In this document: positions 8,597 through 17,697 of the stretch, one piece after another
Numbering within the stretch: position 1 is the first letter of the stretch
How the letters are laid out: each line of letters starts with the position of its first letter
NCBI GenBank assembly: GCA_015689745.1
Contig: WVSO01000005.1
Coordinates: 1 to 35,000, forward strand
DNA: 35,000 bases
Direction of reading: 5' to 3'
Source: Rhodobacterales bacterium HKCCSP123
Lineage (GTDB): Bacteria > Pseudomonadota > Alphaproteobacteria > Rhodobacterales > Rhodobacteraceae
The notes under the pieces: model-generated
What the model was told of the DNA's origin: nothing
Database searches by the model: none
Seen by the model: the letters and a program-made list of their open reading frames with translations, nothing else
Program-made: the position numbers and the translations under genes

Positions 8597-10122
8597 GCCA
8601 ATCCGGCGCGCGGTGGTGGGCCGATCTGCGCCTTCGGGCGCGGCTTGCGCTCGCGGCGCTGGCGGGCGCGGTGGCGGCCCTTGGCCTTGCGCCCTTCGAC
8701 CTGTGGTTCCTCGGCTGGCTTGGATTCGCCTTGCTGATGGCACTCGCGGCCTCGGCCCCCGGCCCGCGACCGGCGGCGTGGACGGCCTGGATCGGCGGCG
8801 CCGCGCATTTCGCCGTCGCGCTGCACTGGATCGTCGAGCCCTTCTTCGTCGATGCTGCGCGGCACGGCTGGATGGCACCCTTCGCGCTGGCGTTCATGGC
8901 CGGGGGGCTGGCGCTGTTCTGGGCGTTGCCCGGCTGGCTCGCAGCGCGGCTCGTGCCGTCGCGCGGCGCGCGGGTCCTTGCGCTGGCGGGTCTTCTGGCG
9001 CTCTCCGAGGCGGCCCGCGGTGTCGTTCTGACCGGCTTCCCCTGGGCGCAGCCCGGGCATGGCCTGATCGCCTCGCCCCTGCTCGGGCTCGCGGCTTGGA
9101 GCGGTCCACATGGGCTGACGGCGCTGGTGCTGGTTGCGGCGGCTGTCCTTGCCGCCCTGATGCTGCGCGGGTCGGTCCGGGCGGCGGCCGGTCTTGCGAT
9201 GGCCCCCCTCCTGCTTCTGATGCTGCCCGCGCGCACTCCCGCGCTCATCGGCCCCGACGCGCCCATCGTGCGCCTGGTGCAGCCGAACGCGCCGCAGCAC
9301 CTGAAGTGGCGCCAGGACATGATCCCTGTCTTCTTCCAGCGCGCGCTCGACCTGTCGGAGACGGCTTCCGGGCCTGCGCCCGACCTCATCGTCTGGCCCG
9401 AAACCACGCTGCCGGTGCTGCTCGAGGACTCGGCGGTGACGCGCGCGCGCATCGCCCGGGTCGCGGGCGGGGCGCAGGTGCTGCTCGGTGGTCAGCGGTT
9501 CGAGGGGTTTCGCGCGCGCAACACCGCGGCGCTGCTGGACGCCGAAGGCATGATCCGGCAGGTCTACGACAAGCATCACCTCGTTCCCTTCGGCGAATAC
9601 ATGCCGGGCGGTCCCACCGCCGAAGCGCTCGGATTGCGCGGCATGGCCGAAGTTCTGGCCGGCGGCTATTCGCCCGGTCCCGGACCCGATCTCCTCGAGA
9701 TCGGCGGCGCGCTCGGCCGCGTCTTTCCGATGATCTGCTACGAGGCGATCTTTCCCGGTTACATCCGCGAGGTGCCGCGCCCCGACTGGATGGTCCACCT
9801 GACGAACGACGCGTGGTTCGGGCAGGTCTCGGGCCCCTACCAGCACCTTGCACTCGCGCGCCTGCGCGCGGTCGAGCAGGGGCTTCCGGTGCTGCGTGCC
9901 GCGAACACCGGCATCTCCGCGGTGATCGACGGGCGCGGCCTCGTGCTGGCGTCGCTTCCCCTCAACGAGGCAGGCGCACTGGATGCGGCCCTGCCGCCCG
10001 CGCTGCCGCCGACGGCCTACGCGCGGACCGGCGACTGGCCGATCCTTCTGCTTGTCCTTCTGGCCACAGTCGCCTGCATCGGGACGGGGCGCCGCGGCCC
10101 GACGTTGCACCCGACAGGTTAA
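8593..10122 (+). CDS. lnt: Apolipoprotein N-acyltransferase Lnt
   Basis: Lnt adds the third acyl chain to the N-terminal cysteine of diacylated lipoproteins in the inner membrane. The 509-residue product has several N-terminal membrane helices (about residues 16-215), a periplasmic carbon-nitrogen hydrolase domain (about 223-470) and a last helix near 487-505. The catalytic triad is visible as E270 (VWPETTLP), K327 ([12 protein letters not shown], with E335) and C382 (MICYEAIFP). Translation begins at a GTG whose last two bases are the first two of the corC stop (GTGA overlap), so it is coupled to corC. Its end overlaps the putative metK promoter. Confidence 0.97.
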   Translation: MSQSGARWWADLRLRARLALAALAGAVAALGLAPFDLWFLGWLGFALLMALAASAPGPRPAAWTAWIGGAAHFAVALHWIVEPFFVDAARHGWMAPFALAFMAGGLALFWALPGWLAARLVPSRGARVLALAGLLALSEAARGVVLTGFPWAQPGHGLIASPLLGLAAWSGPHGLTALVLVAAAVLAALMLRGSVRAAAGLAMAPLLLLMLPARTPALIGPDAPIVRLVQPNAPQHLKWRQDMIPVFFQRALDLSETASGPAPDLIVWPETTLPVLLEDSAVTRARIARVAGGAQVLLGGQRFEGFRARNTAALLDAEGMIRQVYDKHHLVPFGEYMPGGPTAEALGLRGMAEVLAGGYSPGPGPDLLEIGGALGRVFPMICYEAIFPGYIREVPRPDWMVHLTNDAWFGQVSGPYQHLALARLRAVEQGLPVLRAANTGISAVIDGRGLVLASLPLNEAGALDAALPPALPPTAYARTGDWPILLLVLLATVACIGTGRRGPTLHPTG

Positions 10123-10133
10123 GCGCGTACATC
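10105..10133 (+). promoter_or_regulatory. Candidate metK promoter
   Basis: TTGCAC (10105-10110) and TACATC (10128-10133) are spaced by exactly 17 bases. A start site about 7 bases beyond would be near 10140, just at the 5' edge of the riboswitch. The hexamer matches to consensus are weak; position relative to the riboswitch is the main support. Confidence 0.3.
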
Positions 10134-10140
10134 GCAGCAT

Positions 10141-10189
10141 GCCCCACAACGGCTTCCTGGCGTGGGGTCACATGTATTCCAATGGAGCG
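10141..10189 (+). ncRNA. SAM/SAH riboswitch upstream of metK
   Basis: This short leader matches the SAM/SAH riboswitch class described upstream of metK in Rhodobacterales. Stem P1 pairs CCCCAC (10142-10147) with GTGGGG (10162-10167). The loop between holds the conserved AACGGCTTCCTGGC core (10148-10161). After a 13-base linker comes CCAATGGAGCGC (10179-10190), where GGAGC can pair with GCTTCC of the loop to form the pseudoknot. GGAG (10184-10187) is also the only Shine-Dalgarno before the metK ATG at 10200, so ligand binding should hide the ribosome site. This is a translational off-switch by SAM, acting on SAM synthetase. The class assignment rests on my memory of the consensus. Confidence 0.9.
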
Positions 10190-10199
10190 CTTTCATCCC

Positions 10200-11366
10200 A
10201 TGGCCCGTGACAACTACATCTTCACCTCCGAGTCCGTCTCGGAGGGGCACCCGGACAAGGTCTGCGACCGGATCTCGGACGCTGTTCTGGATGCCTTCCT
10301 CGCCGAGGAACCCGAGGCCCGTGTCGCCTGCGAGACCTTCGCCACGACCGGCATGGTCGTCATCGGCGGCGAGGTGGGCCTGAGCGACAAGGAGCGCCTC
10401 AAGACCTTCATGGGCAAGATCGGCGAGATCGCCCGCGACTGCATCAAGGACATCGGCTACGAGCAGGACAAGTTCCACTGGAACACCTGCCACGTGCTGA
10501 ACTTCCTGCACGAGCAGTCGGCCCATATCGCGCAGGGCGTCGACAAGGACGGCGCGGGTGACCAGGGGATCATGTTCGGCTATGCCGTCGACGAGACGCC
10601 CGAGCTGATGCCGGCACCGATCCAGTATTCCCACGCGATCCTGCGCCGCCTGGCGGAGGTGCGGAAATCCGGGCAGGAGCCGACGCTCGGCCCCGACGCG
10701 AAAAGCCAGCTGACCGTCCGCTACGAGGGCGGCAAGCCGGTCGAAGTCACGTCGATCGTGCTCTCGACGCAGCACCTGGACGAGGACATGACCTCGGACG
10801 ACGTGCGCGCCGTGGTCGAGCCCTACATCCGCGAGGTCCTGCCCTCGGGCTGGATCACCGAGGCGACGAACTGGTGGGTGAACCCGACCGGCAAGTTCGT
10901 GATCGGCGGCCCCGACGGGGACGCGGGCCTGACGGGCCGCAAGATCATCGTGGACACCTACGGCGGTGCCGCGCCGCACGGCGGCGGCGCCTTCTCGGGC
11001 AAGGACCCGACCAAGGTGGACCGTTCGGCGGCCTATGCGGCGCGCTACCTTGCCAAGAACGTCGTCGCGGCGGGCCTTGCCAAGCGCTGCACGCTGCAGG
11101 TTTCCTACGCCATCGGCGTGGCCGAGCCGCTGTCGATCTACGCCGACACACACGGCACGGGCACGGTCGACGAGGAACGGATCGAAGCCGCCGTCCGGCA
11201 GGTCATGGACCTGACCCCGCGCGGCATCCGCACGCACCTGGCGCTGAACCGCCCGATCTACCAGCGCACCGCGGCCTACGGCCATTTCGGCCGGGCGCCC
11301 GAGGCCGATGGCGGCTTCAGCTGGGAAAAGACCGACCTGATCGACGCGCTGAAGGCGGCGGTCTGA
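10200..11366 (+). CDS. metK: S-adenosylmethionine synthetase
   Basis: MetK makes S-adenosylmethionine from methionine and ATP. The 388-residue product has the family blocks [20 protein letters not shown] near the start, [12 protein letters not shown] (about residue 117-128) and the phosphate-binding loop [16 protein letters not shown] (about 261-276). The start is ATG 10200. An in-frame ATG at 10183 lies inside the riboswitch pseudoknot strand and would add six residues not seen in the family, so it is rejected. Expression is probably repressed by SAM through the leader at 10141-10189. Downstream it meets a convergent unit with a GC-rich hairpin between. Confidence 0.98.
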   Translation: MARDNYIFTSESVSEGHPDKVCDRISDAVLDAFLAEEPEARVACETFATTGMVVIGGEVGLSDKERLKTFMGKIGEIARDCIKDIGYEQDKFHWNTCHVLNFLHEQSAHIAQGVDKDGAGDQGIMFGYAVDETPELMPAPIQYSHAILRRLAEVRKSGQEPTLGPDAKSQLTVRYEGGKPVEVTSIVLSTQHLDEDMTSDDVRAVVEPYIREVLPSGWITEATNWWVNPTGKFVIGGPDGDAGLTGRKIIVDTYGGAAPHGGGAFSGKDPTKVDRSAAYAARYLAKNVVAAGLAKRCTLQVSYAIGVAEPLSIYADTHGTGTVDEERIEAAVRQVMDLTPRGIRTHLALNRPIYQRTAAYGHFGRAPEADGGFSWEKTDLIDALKAAV

Positions 11367-11374
11367 TCCACTCA

Positions 11375-11400
11375 GCGCCGGCCTCTCAGGGGGCCGGCGC
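11375..11400. terminator. GC-rich hairpin between convergent metK and EEP gene
   Basis: GCGCCGGCC (11375-11383) and GGCCGGCGC (11392-11400) form a perfect 9-bp stem starting 9 bases after the metK stop and overlapping the end of the minus-strand gene. No T-run follows on either strand, so it may be a weak or factor-assisted terminator serving both directions. Confidence 0.45.
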
Positions 11401-12078
11401 GAACTCGGCCCAGACGGGCAGGTGATCCGAGGCTTGCCGCGCGTGCCCGTCGCGGATCACGCCGCTTCCGGTGACGGCCAGCCCCTCGCCATGCACGAAG
11501 CGGTCGAGCGGCGCGACCGGGTAGGCCGCGTGAAAGCTGCGGCCCGGCGTCACCAGCGAAAAGGTGCGTCCGAGCGGCTCGAACCCGCCTTCGGGCGCCC
11601 ATTCGTTGAAGTCGCCCGCGATGATCGTGCGGCCACGGTCTTCCGGCGCGATGTGCTGCCCGAGGGCGTGCATCTGGCGTCGCCGCCAACGGCGCAGCAG
11701 CCCCAGGTGCGCGCCCACCAGCGTCACGCGGCCCAGCCCTTCACGCTCGACCTCGACCAGCACTGCGCCGCGCGGCTCGAGCCCCGGAAGGGGCAGGCGG
11801 CGGAGGCCGAGGACGCGGATGCCCGGCTTCACCAGCACCGCGTTGCCATGCCAGCCGAGGCTCACATCGGTCGCGCCGAGATCGACCGCGTCATACTCGC
11901 TTTCCATTTCGATGAGGCGCTTGGGGATCGCCGCGGGCCGCGCGCCGAGGCGTTTGTCGGCCTCCTGCAGGATCGCAACGTCGGCCCCGCTTTCGGCGAT
12001 GACGCGCAACACGCGTTCCGGGTTGTGGCGCCGGTCGAGCCCCACCGCCTTTCGGATGTTGTAGCTCAGAACCCGCAT
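11386..12078 (-). CDS. Endonuclease/exonuclease/phosphatase (EEP) family hydrolase
   Basis: A 230-residue protein of the EEP (DNase I-like) metal-dependent phosphodiesterase superfamily. Motifs in order: LSYNIR at residues 4-9, ILQEAD with the metal-binding Glu near residue 38, GNAVL, GAHLG, GDFNEW (Asp/Asn catalytic pair) and the final SDHLPV with the catalytic His. There is no signal peptide. The substrate could be nucleic acid or a phospholipid-type phosphodiester. It is last in a three-gene minus-strand unit, 9 bases after a cardiolipin synthase. The same pairing (YbhP with ClsB/YbhO) exists in E. coli, which hints at a role connected with phospholipid metabolism. Confidence 0.9.
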   Translation of the reverse strand: MRVLSYNIRKAVGLDRRHNPERVLRVIAESGADVAILQEADKRLGARPAAIPKRLIEMESEYDAVDLGATDVSLGWHGNAVLVKPGIRVLGLRRLPLPGLEPRGAVLVEVEREGLGRVTLVGAHLGLLRRWRRRQMHALGQHIAPEDRGRTIIAGDFNEWAPEGGFEPLGRTFSLVTPGRSFHAAYPVAPLDRFVHGEGLAVTGSGVIRDGHARQASDHLPVWAEFAPAP

Positions 12079-12087
12079 GCGCCGCCC

Positions 12088-13503
12088 CTAGAGCACCGGC
12101 GCGAAAAGCCGCGCCACCGGCGCGCCTAGGCGGATGCCGAGCGGCTGCTGGTCCAGCGTCCTGTCGAGCAGCGCAGAGCGGGCGAAATCGGCGCACAGCA
12201 TCTCTTCCACCTCCGATGCGACGTCGGTGTCGAGGAAAAGTGCCATCGTCTCGAAATTCAAGCGGAACGAGCGGTTGTCGAAATTCGTGCTGCCGATGCC
12301 CGAGAGGCAATCGTCGATCAGAAGCGCCTTCTGGTGCAGGAACCCCTCGGTGTAGCGCCAGATCTCGACGCCGGCCTCGCGGAGCTCGTCGAAATAGGCG
12401 AATGCGGCCAGCCAGGGCAGGTAGTGGTCGATGCTGTCCGGGACGAGGATGCGCACCTCGCGCCCGCGCGCGGCGGCGTGTTTGAGCGCCGCGATCAGCG
12501 CCAGGTCGGGCACGAAATAGGGCGTGCTGATCCAGATGCGCCGCTCGGCGGCGGCGATGGCGGCGAAGAACAGCGCCGCCGCCCCGTCCTCGCCGTCGAT
12601 CGGGCCTGTCGCCACCACCAGCGCCTCGGTCCCGCCTGCGGGCTCGGGGGTGGACCAGTCGAGGTCGCGGCGCAGCGCCTCACCCGTCAGCCAGTGCCAG
12701 TCCTCGGCGAAGATCAGCTGGAGCTGGTTCACGACCGGCCCCGTCAGCCGCACGAAACTGTCGCGCCATGCGCCGAAGGCGGGGTTCCGGCCCATGTAGT
12801 CGTCTCCGACATTCAGGCCGCCGAGGTAGGCCTCCTTCCCGTCCACGATCACCGCCTTGCGGTGGTTTCGGAAGTTGATCTGCAGCCGCCGCGCGATGGG
12901 ACGGTTCCGTCGCTGCGCGACACCTGCGATGCCCGCCTCGGACATCCGCCTGACCGTGTCGCGACTCAGGCCGTTCGATCCGACGGCGTCCGTGTAGAGC
13001 ATCACCGAGACACCCCGCCCGGCGGCGGCGATCATCCGGTCGATCATCTCGGTCCCCAGACCGTCGTCGCGCAGCGTGTAGAACTGCACCAGCAGGTAGT
13101 GCTCGGCCCGGTCGATCGCCTCGAAGAGCGCGTCGAAGGTCGCCTGTCCGTCGATCAGCAACTCGGCCCGGTTGCCGGGGACAAAGGCCATGCCGGCGAC
13201 CCGCTCGAACGGGCGGCGGTCGATCCGGTCGCAGGAGGGGCAGGGGGGCCGCACGTCCTGCGGGTCGTGGCGCTTGTCATCGAACAGCAACCGGCTCGCG
13301 CGGCGATCCTTGGTGCGGCGCTTGTAGCGGTGCGGGCCGAAGAGCCCGTAGAGCAGCACGGCGATATAGGGTGTCGTCAGCAGGAAGACGACCCAGCCGA
13401 CCGCGCCTTGCGACGTGCGCGCCGTCTGCGCCGCGCGCCAGCTGAGCCAGACAGCGAGAACGACGAAAACCGCCGAGAGAAGCGCGAGGAGCGATCCGGT
13501 CAC
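12088..13503 (-). CDS. Cardiolipin synthase (ClsA-type phospholipase D family)
   Basis: Cardiolipin synthases condense phosphatidylglycerol with a second phospholipid in the inner membrane. The 471-residue product has two N-terminal membrane helices (about 3-21 and 36-56, the latter ending YGLFGPHRYKRR) and two HKD motifs: H214-K216-D221 (HRKAVIVDG) and H390-K392-D397 (HQKALLIDD, followed by GSTNFDNRSF). I chose the GTG at 13503, which lies 4 bases after the stop of the upstream protease gene; the ATG at 13539 would overlap that gene by about 30 bases and add a basic extension. A different phospholipase D activity cannot be excluded. Confidence 0.92.
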   Translation of the reverse strand: MTGSLLALLSAVFVVLAVWLSWRAAQTARTSQGAVGWVVFLLTTPYIAVLLYGLFGPHRYKRRTKDRRASRLLFDDKRHDPQDVRPPCPSCDRIDRRPFERVAGMAFVPGNRAELLIDGQATFDALFEAIDRAEHYLLVQFYTLRDDGLGTEMIDRMIAAAGRGVSVMLYTDAVGSNGLSRDTVRRMSEAGIAGVAQRRNRPIARRLQINFRNHRKAVIVDGKEAYLGGLNVGDDYMGRNPAFGAWRDSFVRLTGPVVNQLQLIFAEDWHWLTGEALRRDLDWSTPEPAGGTEALVVATGPIDGEDGAAALFFAAIAAAERRIWISTPYFVPDLALIAALKHAAARGREVRILVPDSIDHYLPWLAAFAYFDELREAGVEIWRYTEGFLHQKALLIDDCLSGIGSTNFDNRSFRLNFETMALFLDTDVASEVEEMLCADFARSALLDRTLDQQPLGIRLGAPVARLFAPVL

Positions 13504-13507
13504 GCGT

Positions 13508-14647
13508 CTACTCCGGCCGCCGAGGCGCACCGCGCCCAAGCGCCTGGACCACAGCGATATGACCCATCAGGTCGCGCAGGCTGAGGATGCCGCGCAGCCG
13601 CCGACCCTCCGCCACGATCAGCTTGCGGTGCGGGCCTTCGGACAGGCGGTGCAGTGCCTCTTCCGCCGTCATGCGGGGCGCGATGAGGTCGGCGTCGGTC
13701 AGGGGGGCCATGACATCCGCCACGCGTGCGGTGGCCCAGTGTTCGCGCGGGACCTCGCGCATGCGCGAGGCGTCGATCTGGCCGATGACCAAGCCCTGCT
13801 CGACCACGGGGGCGAAACTGACCGCATGGGCCAGCATCACGCGGTCGGCCACCTCTGCCAGGGTCATGTCGGACGTGACCGTCCAGGGGTCGGGAGTCAT
13901 GAGTTCGGCCACGCGGCGGCCGCGCAGGCCGTCCTGCACCAGCAGCCGTTGATAGGCCGCGCGGCTGGCGTTCAGGACGAAGAAGCCGATGAGCACCAGC
14001 CACATCCCGCTGATCCCGCCGCCCGAGAGCGCCGAGAACAGGCCAAGCGCCATCAGGCCAAGCGCCAGGACCGTGCCTGCGCCGCTTGCCTTGCGCGTCG
14101 CCTCGAGCATGTCGCCCGAGCGCCGCCAGAGCCACGCGCGCAGGACCCGCCCGCCGTCGAGCGGGAAGGCGGGCAGCAGGTTGAAGACCGCGAGGATGAG
14201 GTTGATCGAGGCGAGATAGGCGAAGATCGTTCCAACGATCCCCGCCGCGTGCGTGGCCATGGTCGCCAGCCCGAAGAGGCCCGCGAGCAGAAGGCTCATC
14301 GCGGGCCCCGCGATGGCGATCCAGAATTCCGAGGTCGCGCTCCTGGGTTCGTCCACCAGCTCGGCCACACCCCCGAACAGGAAGAGCGTGATCCCCCCGA
14401 TCCCCAGCCCGTGGCGCCGCGCGACGAGCGAATGGGCAAGTTCGTGCAGGATCAGGCTGCCGAAGAGGCCCAGCATCGCGATGACCGCGACGGCCAGGTA
14501 GGCGCCCTGCCCAAGCCCCGGCAGCACCTGCGGCAGGTAGCCCGAGGCAAGACTCCAGACGATCAGCGCCGCGATCAGGAGCCAGCTGGCATCGACCTTG
14601 ATCTCGAAGCCGAAGAGATCGAAGAGCTTGACGGAATGTCCGAACAT
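13508..14647 (-). CDS. Site-2 protease (M50) family protein with C-terminal CBS pair
   Basis: A 379-residue membrane metalloprotease. The zinc motif HELAH is at H68-E69-x-x-H72 inside a membrane helix, and the second motif NLLPAFPLDGGR places the third ligand at D164. About six hydrophobic segments cover residues 20-235. Two CBS domains fill the C-terminus (about 243-370), suggesting control by an adenosyl ligand. Start 14647 is chosen because GAGG lies 6 bases upstream; an upstream ATG at 14692 has no ribosome site. First gene of the minus-strand unit with cls and the EEP gene, and divergent from trmB. The substrate is unknown. Confidence 0.92.
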   Translation of the reverse strand: MFGHSVKLFDLFGFEIKVDASWLLIAALIVWSLASGYLPQVLPGLGQGAYLAVAVIAMLGLFGSLILHELAHSLVARRHGLGIGGITLFLFGGVAELVDEPRSATSEFWIAIAGPAMSLLLAGLFGLATMATHAAGIVGTIFAYLASINLILAVFNLLPAFPLDGGRVLRAWLWRRSGDMLEATRKASGAGTVLALGLMALGLFSALSGGGISGMWLVLIGFFVLNASRAAYQRLLVQDGLRGRRVAELMTPDPWTVTSDMTLAEVADRVMLAHAVSFAPVVEQGLVIGQIDASRMREVPREHWATARVADVMAPLTDADLIAPRMTAEEALHRLSEGPHRKLIVAEGRRLRGILSLRDLMGHIAVVQALGRGAPRRPE

Positions 14648-14755
14648 TGGGGGCCTCGCAACGCCATGCTTGTCAGAGTTAAGCATCTGCAAGCGCGAAT
14701 GGAAGGTCGGCCAGGGGATTGAGGCCCGTGGCCCGCGACGCTACACCGCGCGCCG

Positions 14756-15484
14756 ATGCATCCCGAAAGACCCGCCATGCCGCAGCCGCCCGAGCGCCCG
14801 CACCGAAACTTCTACGGCCGCCGCCGCGGCAAGCACCTGCGCGACAGCCAGGAAGCCTATCTGCAGGAAGACCTCGACGCGCTGTCACCCGGCGCGGTCG
14901 ACTGGGACGCGAACCCGGAACGTCGGCCCCTCGACCTGTCGGTGCTGTTCGGCGGGCGCGAGGTCTGGCTCGAGGTGGGCTTTGGCGGGGGCGAGCACAT
15001 GGTCCACCAGGCAGGCCTGAACCCGCAGGCGGGGATCATCGGCTGCGAGCCCTATATCAACGGCGTCGCGATGCTGCTCGGCAAGATCCGGCGCGCGGGC
15101 GTCGACAATCTGCGCGTTCATCCCGGCGATGCGCGCGACATGTTCGACGTGCTGCCGGATCGGTCCATCTCGAGGGCGTTCCTTCTCTACCCCGATCCCT
15201 GGCCCAAGAAACGACACCACCGTCGCCGCTTCGTGACGCCCGAGCATCTCGAACCGCTCGCCCGCGTCCTGAAGCCCGGGGCCGAGTTCCGCGTCGCGAC
15301 CGACATTCCCGACTACGTCCGCCAGACGCTCGAGGAGGTGCCGAAGGCGGGCTTCGAGTGGCTGGCCGAGGGGCCCGGGGACTGGCGCGCGCCCTGGGGC
15401 GACTGGATCAGCACGCGCTACGAACAGAAGGCGCTGCGCGAAGGTCGGGTGCCGCATTACCTGACCTTCCGCAGGGCGGGCTGA
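14756..15484 (+). CDS. trmB: tRNA (guanine-N7-)-methyltransferase
   Basis: TrmB methylates G46 in the variable loop of tRNAs using SAM. The 242-residue product has the family start RPHRNFYGRRRGKHL, the SAM-binding motif LEVGFGGGEHM at about residues 72-82, the acidic IGCEPYINGV strand, and the signature LLYPDPWPKKRHHRRRF at about 143-159 that binds the target base and tRNA. ATG 14777, 7 codons in, is an alternative start. In relatives trmB often sits close to metK; here a three-gene inverted block lies between them. The start is divergent from the M50 gene with about 108 bases between. Confidence 0.96.
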   Translation: MHPERPAMPQPPERPHRNFYGRRRGKHLRDSQEAYLQEDLDALSPGAVDWDANPERRPLDLSVLFGGREVWLEVGFGGGEHMVHQAGLNPQAGIIGCEPYINGVAMLLGKIRRAGVDNLRVHPGDARDMFDVLPDRSISRAFLLYPDPWPKKRHHRRRFVTPEHLEPLARVLKPGAEFRVATDIPDYVRQTLEEVPKAGFEWLAEGPGDWRAPWGDWISTRYEQKALREGRVPHYLTFRRAG

Positions 15485-15592
15485 GGGGCGGGCGGGCAGT
15501 TCGACGGCAGCGGTCGGCGTTTCGCCAGACTTGCCTTGCACAGTGATCGCCCGCTTCGTTAGCTGTCCCGGACCCAGACACAGGAGACGGCC

Positions 15593-16963
15593 ATGCTGAC
15601 GAACGACCAACTCTCGAAATGGGACCGGGATCACTTTCTGCACCCCTCCACCCATCTCGCTCAGCATGCCCGCGGCGAGGCGCCGGGCCGGATCATCCAG
15701 ACCGCCGAGGGCAGCCATATCACCGACCGCGACGGGAACCGGTTCCTCGACGCCTTCGCGGGGCTTTACTGCGTGAACATCGGCTACGGGCGGCAGGAGG
15801 TGGCCGAGGCCATCGCGACCCAGGCGCGCGAGCTGGCCTATTACCACGCCTACATGGGGCACGGGACCGAGGCGTCCATCACGCTGGCGCGCATGGTCAT
15901 GGAGCGCGCGCCGGATCACATGTCCAAGGTCTATTTCGGCCTTGGCGGGAGTGACGCCAACGAGACCAACGTCAAGCTGATCTGGTATTACAACAACATC
16001 CTCGGACGCCCCGAGAAGAAGAAGATCATCTCGCGCTGGCGCGGCTATCACGGCTCGGGGCTGATGTCGGGCTCGCTGACGGGGCTGCACCTGTTCCACC
16101 AGAAATTCGACCTTCCGCTCTCGACCGTGCGGCACACGACCGCGCCCTACTACTACCGCCGGGCGGATGTCTCGCAGTCCGAGGAGCAGTTCAGCGCGCA
16201 ATGCGCCGCCGACCTCGAAGAGCTGATCGCGGCCGAGGGCGCGGACACCATCGCCGCCTTCATCGCCGAGCCGATGCTGGGCACGGGCGGCATCGTCCCC
16301 CCGCCCAAGGGCTACTGGGAGGCGATCACCCCGATCCTCGAGAAACACGACATCCTGCTGATCGCCGACGAGGTCGTCACCGGCTTCGGGCGTCTGGGGC
16401 ACATGTTCGCCTCGCCCGCCTACGGCTTGAAGCCAGACGTTATGACCATCGCCAAGGGCGTCACCTCGGCCTATGCGCCGCTGTCGGGGTCGATCGTCTC
16501 GGACAAGGTCTGGCGCGTGCTGGAGCAGGGCACGGATCAGTTCGGGCCATTCGGCCACGGCTGGACCTATTCCGCCCACCCCATCGGTGCCGCGGCGGGG
16601 GTGGCGAACCTGAAGCTGCTGGACAGCCTCGGGCTGTTGCAGAACGCGGGCGAGGTCGGCCCCTACCTGACCCGCACCATGGCCGAGGCCGTGGGCGAAC
16701 ACGCCAATGTCGGCGAGGTGCGCGGCGAGGGGATGTTGACCGCGGTCGAGCTTGTGGCCGACCGCGACACGCGGGCGGGCTTCGACCCCGCCGACAAGGT
16801 CGTGCCGCGGATCGTCGCTGCCATGGGCCGCCGCGGCGTCATCGCGCGTGCCATGCCGCAAGGCGATATCCTGGGTTATGCGCCGCCCCTCTGCCTGACG
16901 CGGGAGGAGGCCGACACCGTCGTCACCGCAACCGCCGAGAGCATTGCCGAGGTGCTGGGCTGA
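15593..16963 (+). CDS. Class III omega-aminotransferase (amine:pyruvate type)
   Basis: A PLP enzyme of fold type I, 456 residues. The active-site lysine is K288 in TIAKGVTSAYAPLSG; the PLP-ring aspartate lies in LIADEVVTGFGR (about 260-271); YHGSG at about 152-156 binds the cofactor; the N-terminal FLDAFAGLYCVNIGYG block is typical of amine transaminases. From memory it closely resembles the transaminase of Ruegeria sp. TM1040 (structure 3FCR) and more broadly putrescine/amine:pyruvate enzymes such as SpuC. Likely role: transfer of an amino group from an omega-amino compound or diamine to pyruvate. The start has AGGAGA 5 bases upstream. It precedes the DUF4178/DUF350/SpeE-like unit by 107 bases. 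Confidence 0.93.
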   Translation: MLTNDQLSKWDRDHFLHPSTHLAQHARGEAPGRIIQTAEGSHITDRDGNRFLDAFAGLYCVNIGYGRQEVAEAIATQARELAYYHAYMGHGTEASITLARMVMERAPDHMSKVYFGLGGSDANETNVKLIWYYNNILGRPEKKKIISRWRGYHGSGLMSGSLTGLHLFHQKFDLPLSTVRHTTAPYYYRRADVSQSEEQFSAQCAADLEELIAAEGADTIAAFIAEPMLGTGGIVPPPKGYWEAITPILEKHDILLIADEVVTGFGRLGHMFASPAYGLKPDVMTIAKGVTSAYAPLSGSIVSDKVWRVLEQGTDQFGPFGHGWTYSAHPIGAAAGVANLKLLDSLGLLQNAGEVGPYLTRTMAEAVGEHANVGEVRGEGMLTAVELVADRDTRAGFDPADKVVPRIVAAMGRRGVIARAMPQGDILGYAPPLCLTREEADTVVTATAESIAEVLG

Positions 16964-17070
16964 CGTCCGTCAATGGGGGAGGGCCGGGTGGCGCTTCCCC
17001 CTTGTCGCGCGGGGCGGGCCCCGGTTAGGGTCTGGCCATTCCTTCAGGTCATTCCGAGTTGCCGCTGCCG

Positions 17071-17697
17071 ATGAACGCCCCTCCCGTCACTTGCCCCAAC
17101 TGCGGCTACGGGTTCGAGCGGCTGCGGAAATCCACCCGCATGTTCGATTGCCCCTCCTGCGGCACCACGCTGTTCCGCGAGGCCGACGCCGTCGCGCCCG
17201 TGGGTGCGCATGGAGAGATGCACGAGACCCCGATGCTTTTCGGCATCGGCGACACGGTGCTGGTAGGCCGGAACAAGTTCGACGTTCTGGGCCACCTGCG
17301 CTTCGACTACGGGCGCGGCACCTGGGATGAATTCTGGTGCGAAAACCGCAGCGGTCGCGGCGCCTGGATCTCGGTCGACGAAGGCGATGTCGTGCTGCAG
17401 GAGCCGATGCCCGAGGGCGCGGTGCGCAAAGGCCTCATGGGTCAGCTGCGCCTCGGCGCTGGCATCCGTATCGACGACGAGGTCTACGAGATCACCGAGC
17501 TTGATCGCGCCGGCTGCATCGCTTTCCGCGGCGAGCTGCCCGAGAAGATCAGCCTTGGCGAGGCCCACGGTTTCGTCAACGCGACCGGTGCCGACGGAAC
17601 GCTGATCTCGGGAGAGTTCTGGGCGGGCGGCGAGGCCTGGTTCGCGGGCGAATGGCTCGACCCGTTCGAGCTTCGGGTCGAAAGGCTGCACGGATGA
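17071..17697 (+). CDS. DUF4178 protein with N-terminal zinc ribbon
   Basis: A 208-residue soluble protein. The N-terminus is a zinc ribbon with C8-xx-C11 and C27-xx-C30. The rest fits DUF4178: an IGDTVLVGRNKFDVLGHLRFDYG segment (about 57-80) followed by WDEFWCENRSGRGAWISVDEGD, a small beta-rich domain. The biochemical role of DUF4178 is unknown. It opens a five-gene unit and its stop overlaps the next ATG (ATGA), so translation is coupled. A weak hairpin (GGGGGA 16975-16980, TCCCCC 16996-17001) separates it from the transaminase gene. A TTG at 17059 is an alternative start; neither has a strong ribosome site. Confidence 0.88.
   Translation: MNAPPVTCPNCGYGFERLRKSTRMFDCPSCGTTLFREADAVAPVGAHGEMHETPMLFGIGDTVLVGRNKFDVLGHLRFDYGRGTWDEFWCENRSGRGAWISVDEGDVVLQEPMPEGAVRKGLMGQLRLGAGIRIDDEVYEITELDRAGCIAFRGELPEKISLGEAHGFVNATGADGTLISGEFWAGGEAWFAGEWLDPFELRVERLHG

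Noticed and set aside
8146-10149. 667-codon minus-strand frame opposite corC and lnt
   Set aside because: Shadow frame with Arg/Gln/Gly-rich composition; corC and lnt on the other strand have complete catalytic motifs.
8613-11366. 917-codon frame that would fuse an unknown N-terminus to MetK
   Set aside because: The first 529 codons are an out-of-frame reading of lnt; MetK begins at 10200 behind its riboswitch.
14885-16861. 658-codon minus-strand frame opposite trmB and the transaminase
   Set aside because: It spans two real genes and their intergenic gap on the opposite strand, with noise composition.
16975-17001. Hairpin after the transaminase gene as an intrinsic terminator
   Set aside because: The stem is only 6 bp with a 15-base loop and no T-run; too weak to call.
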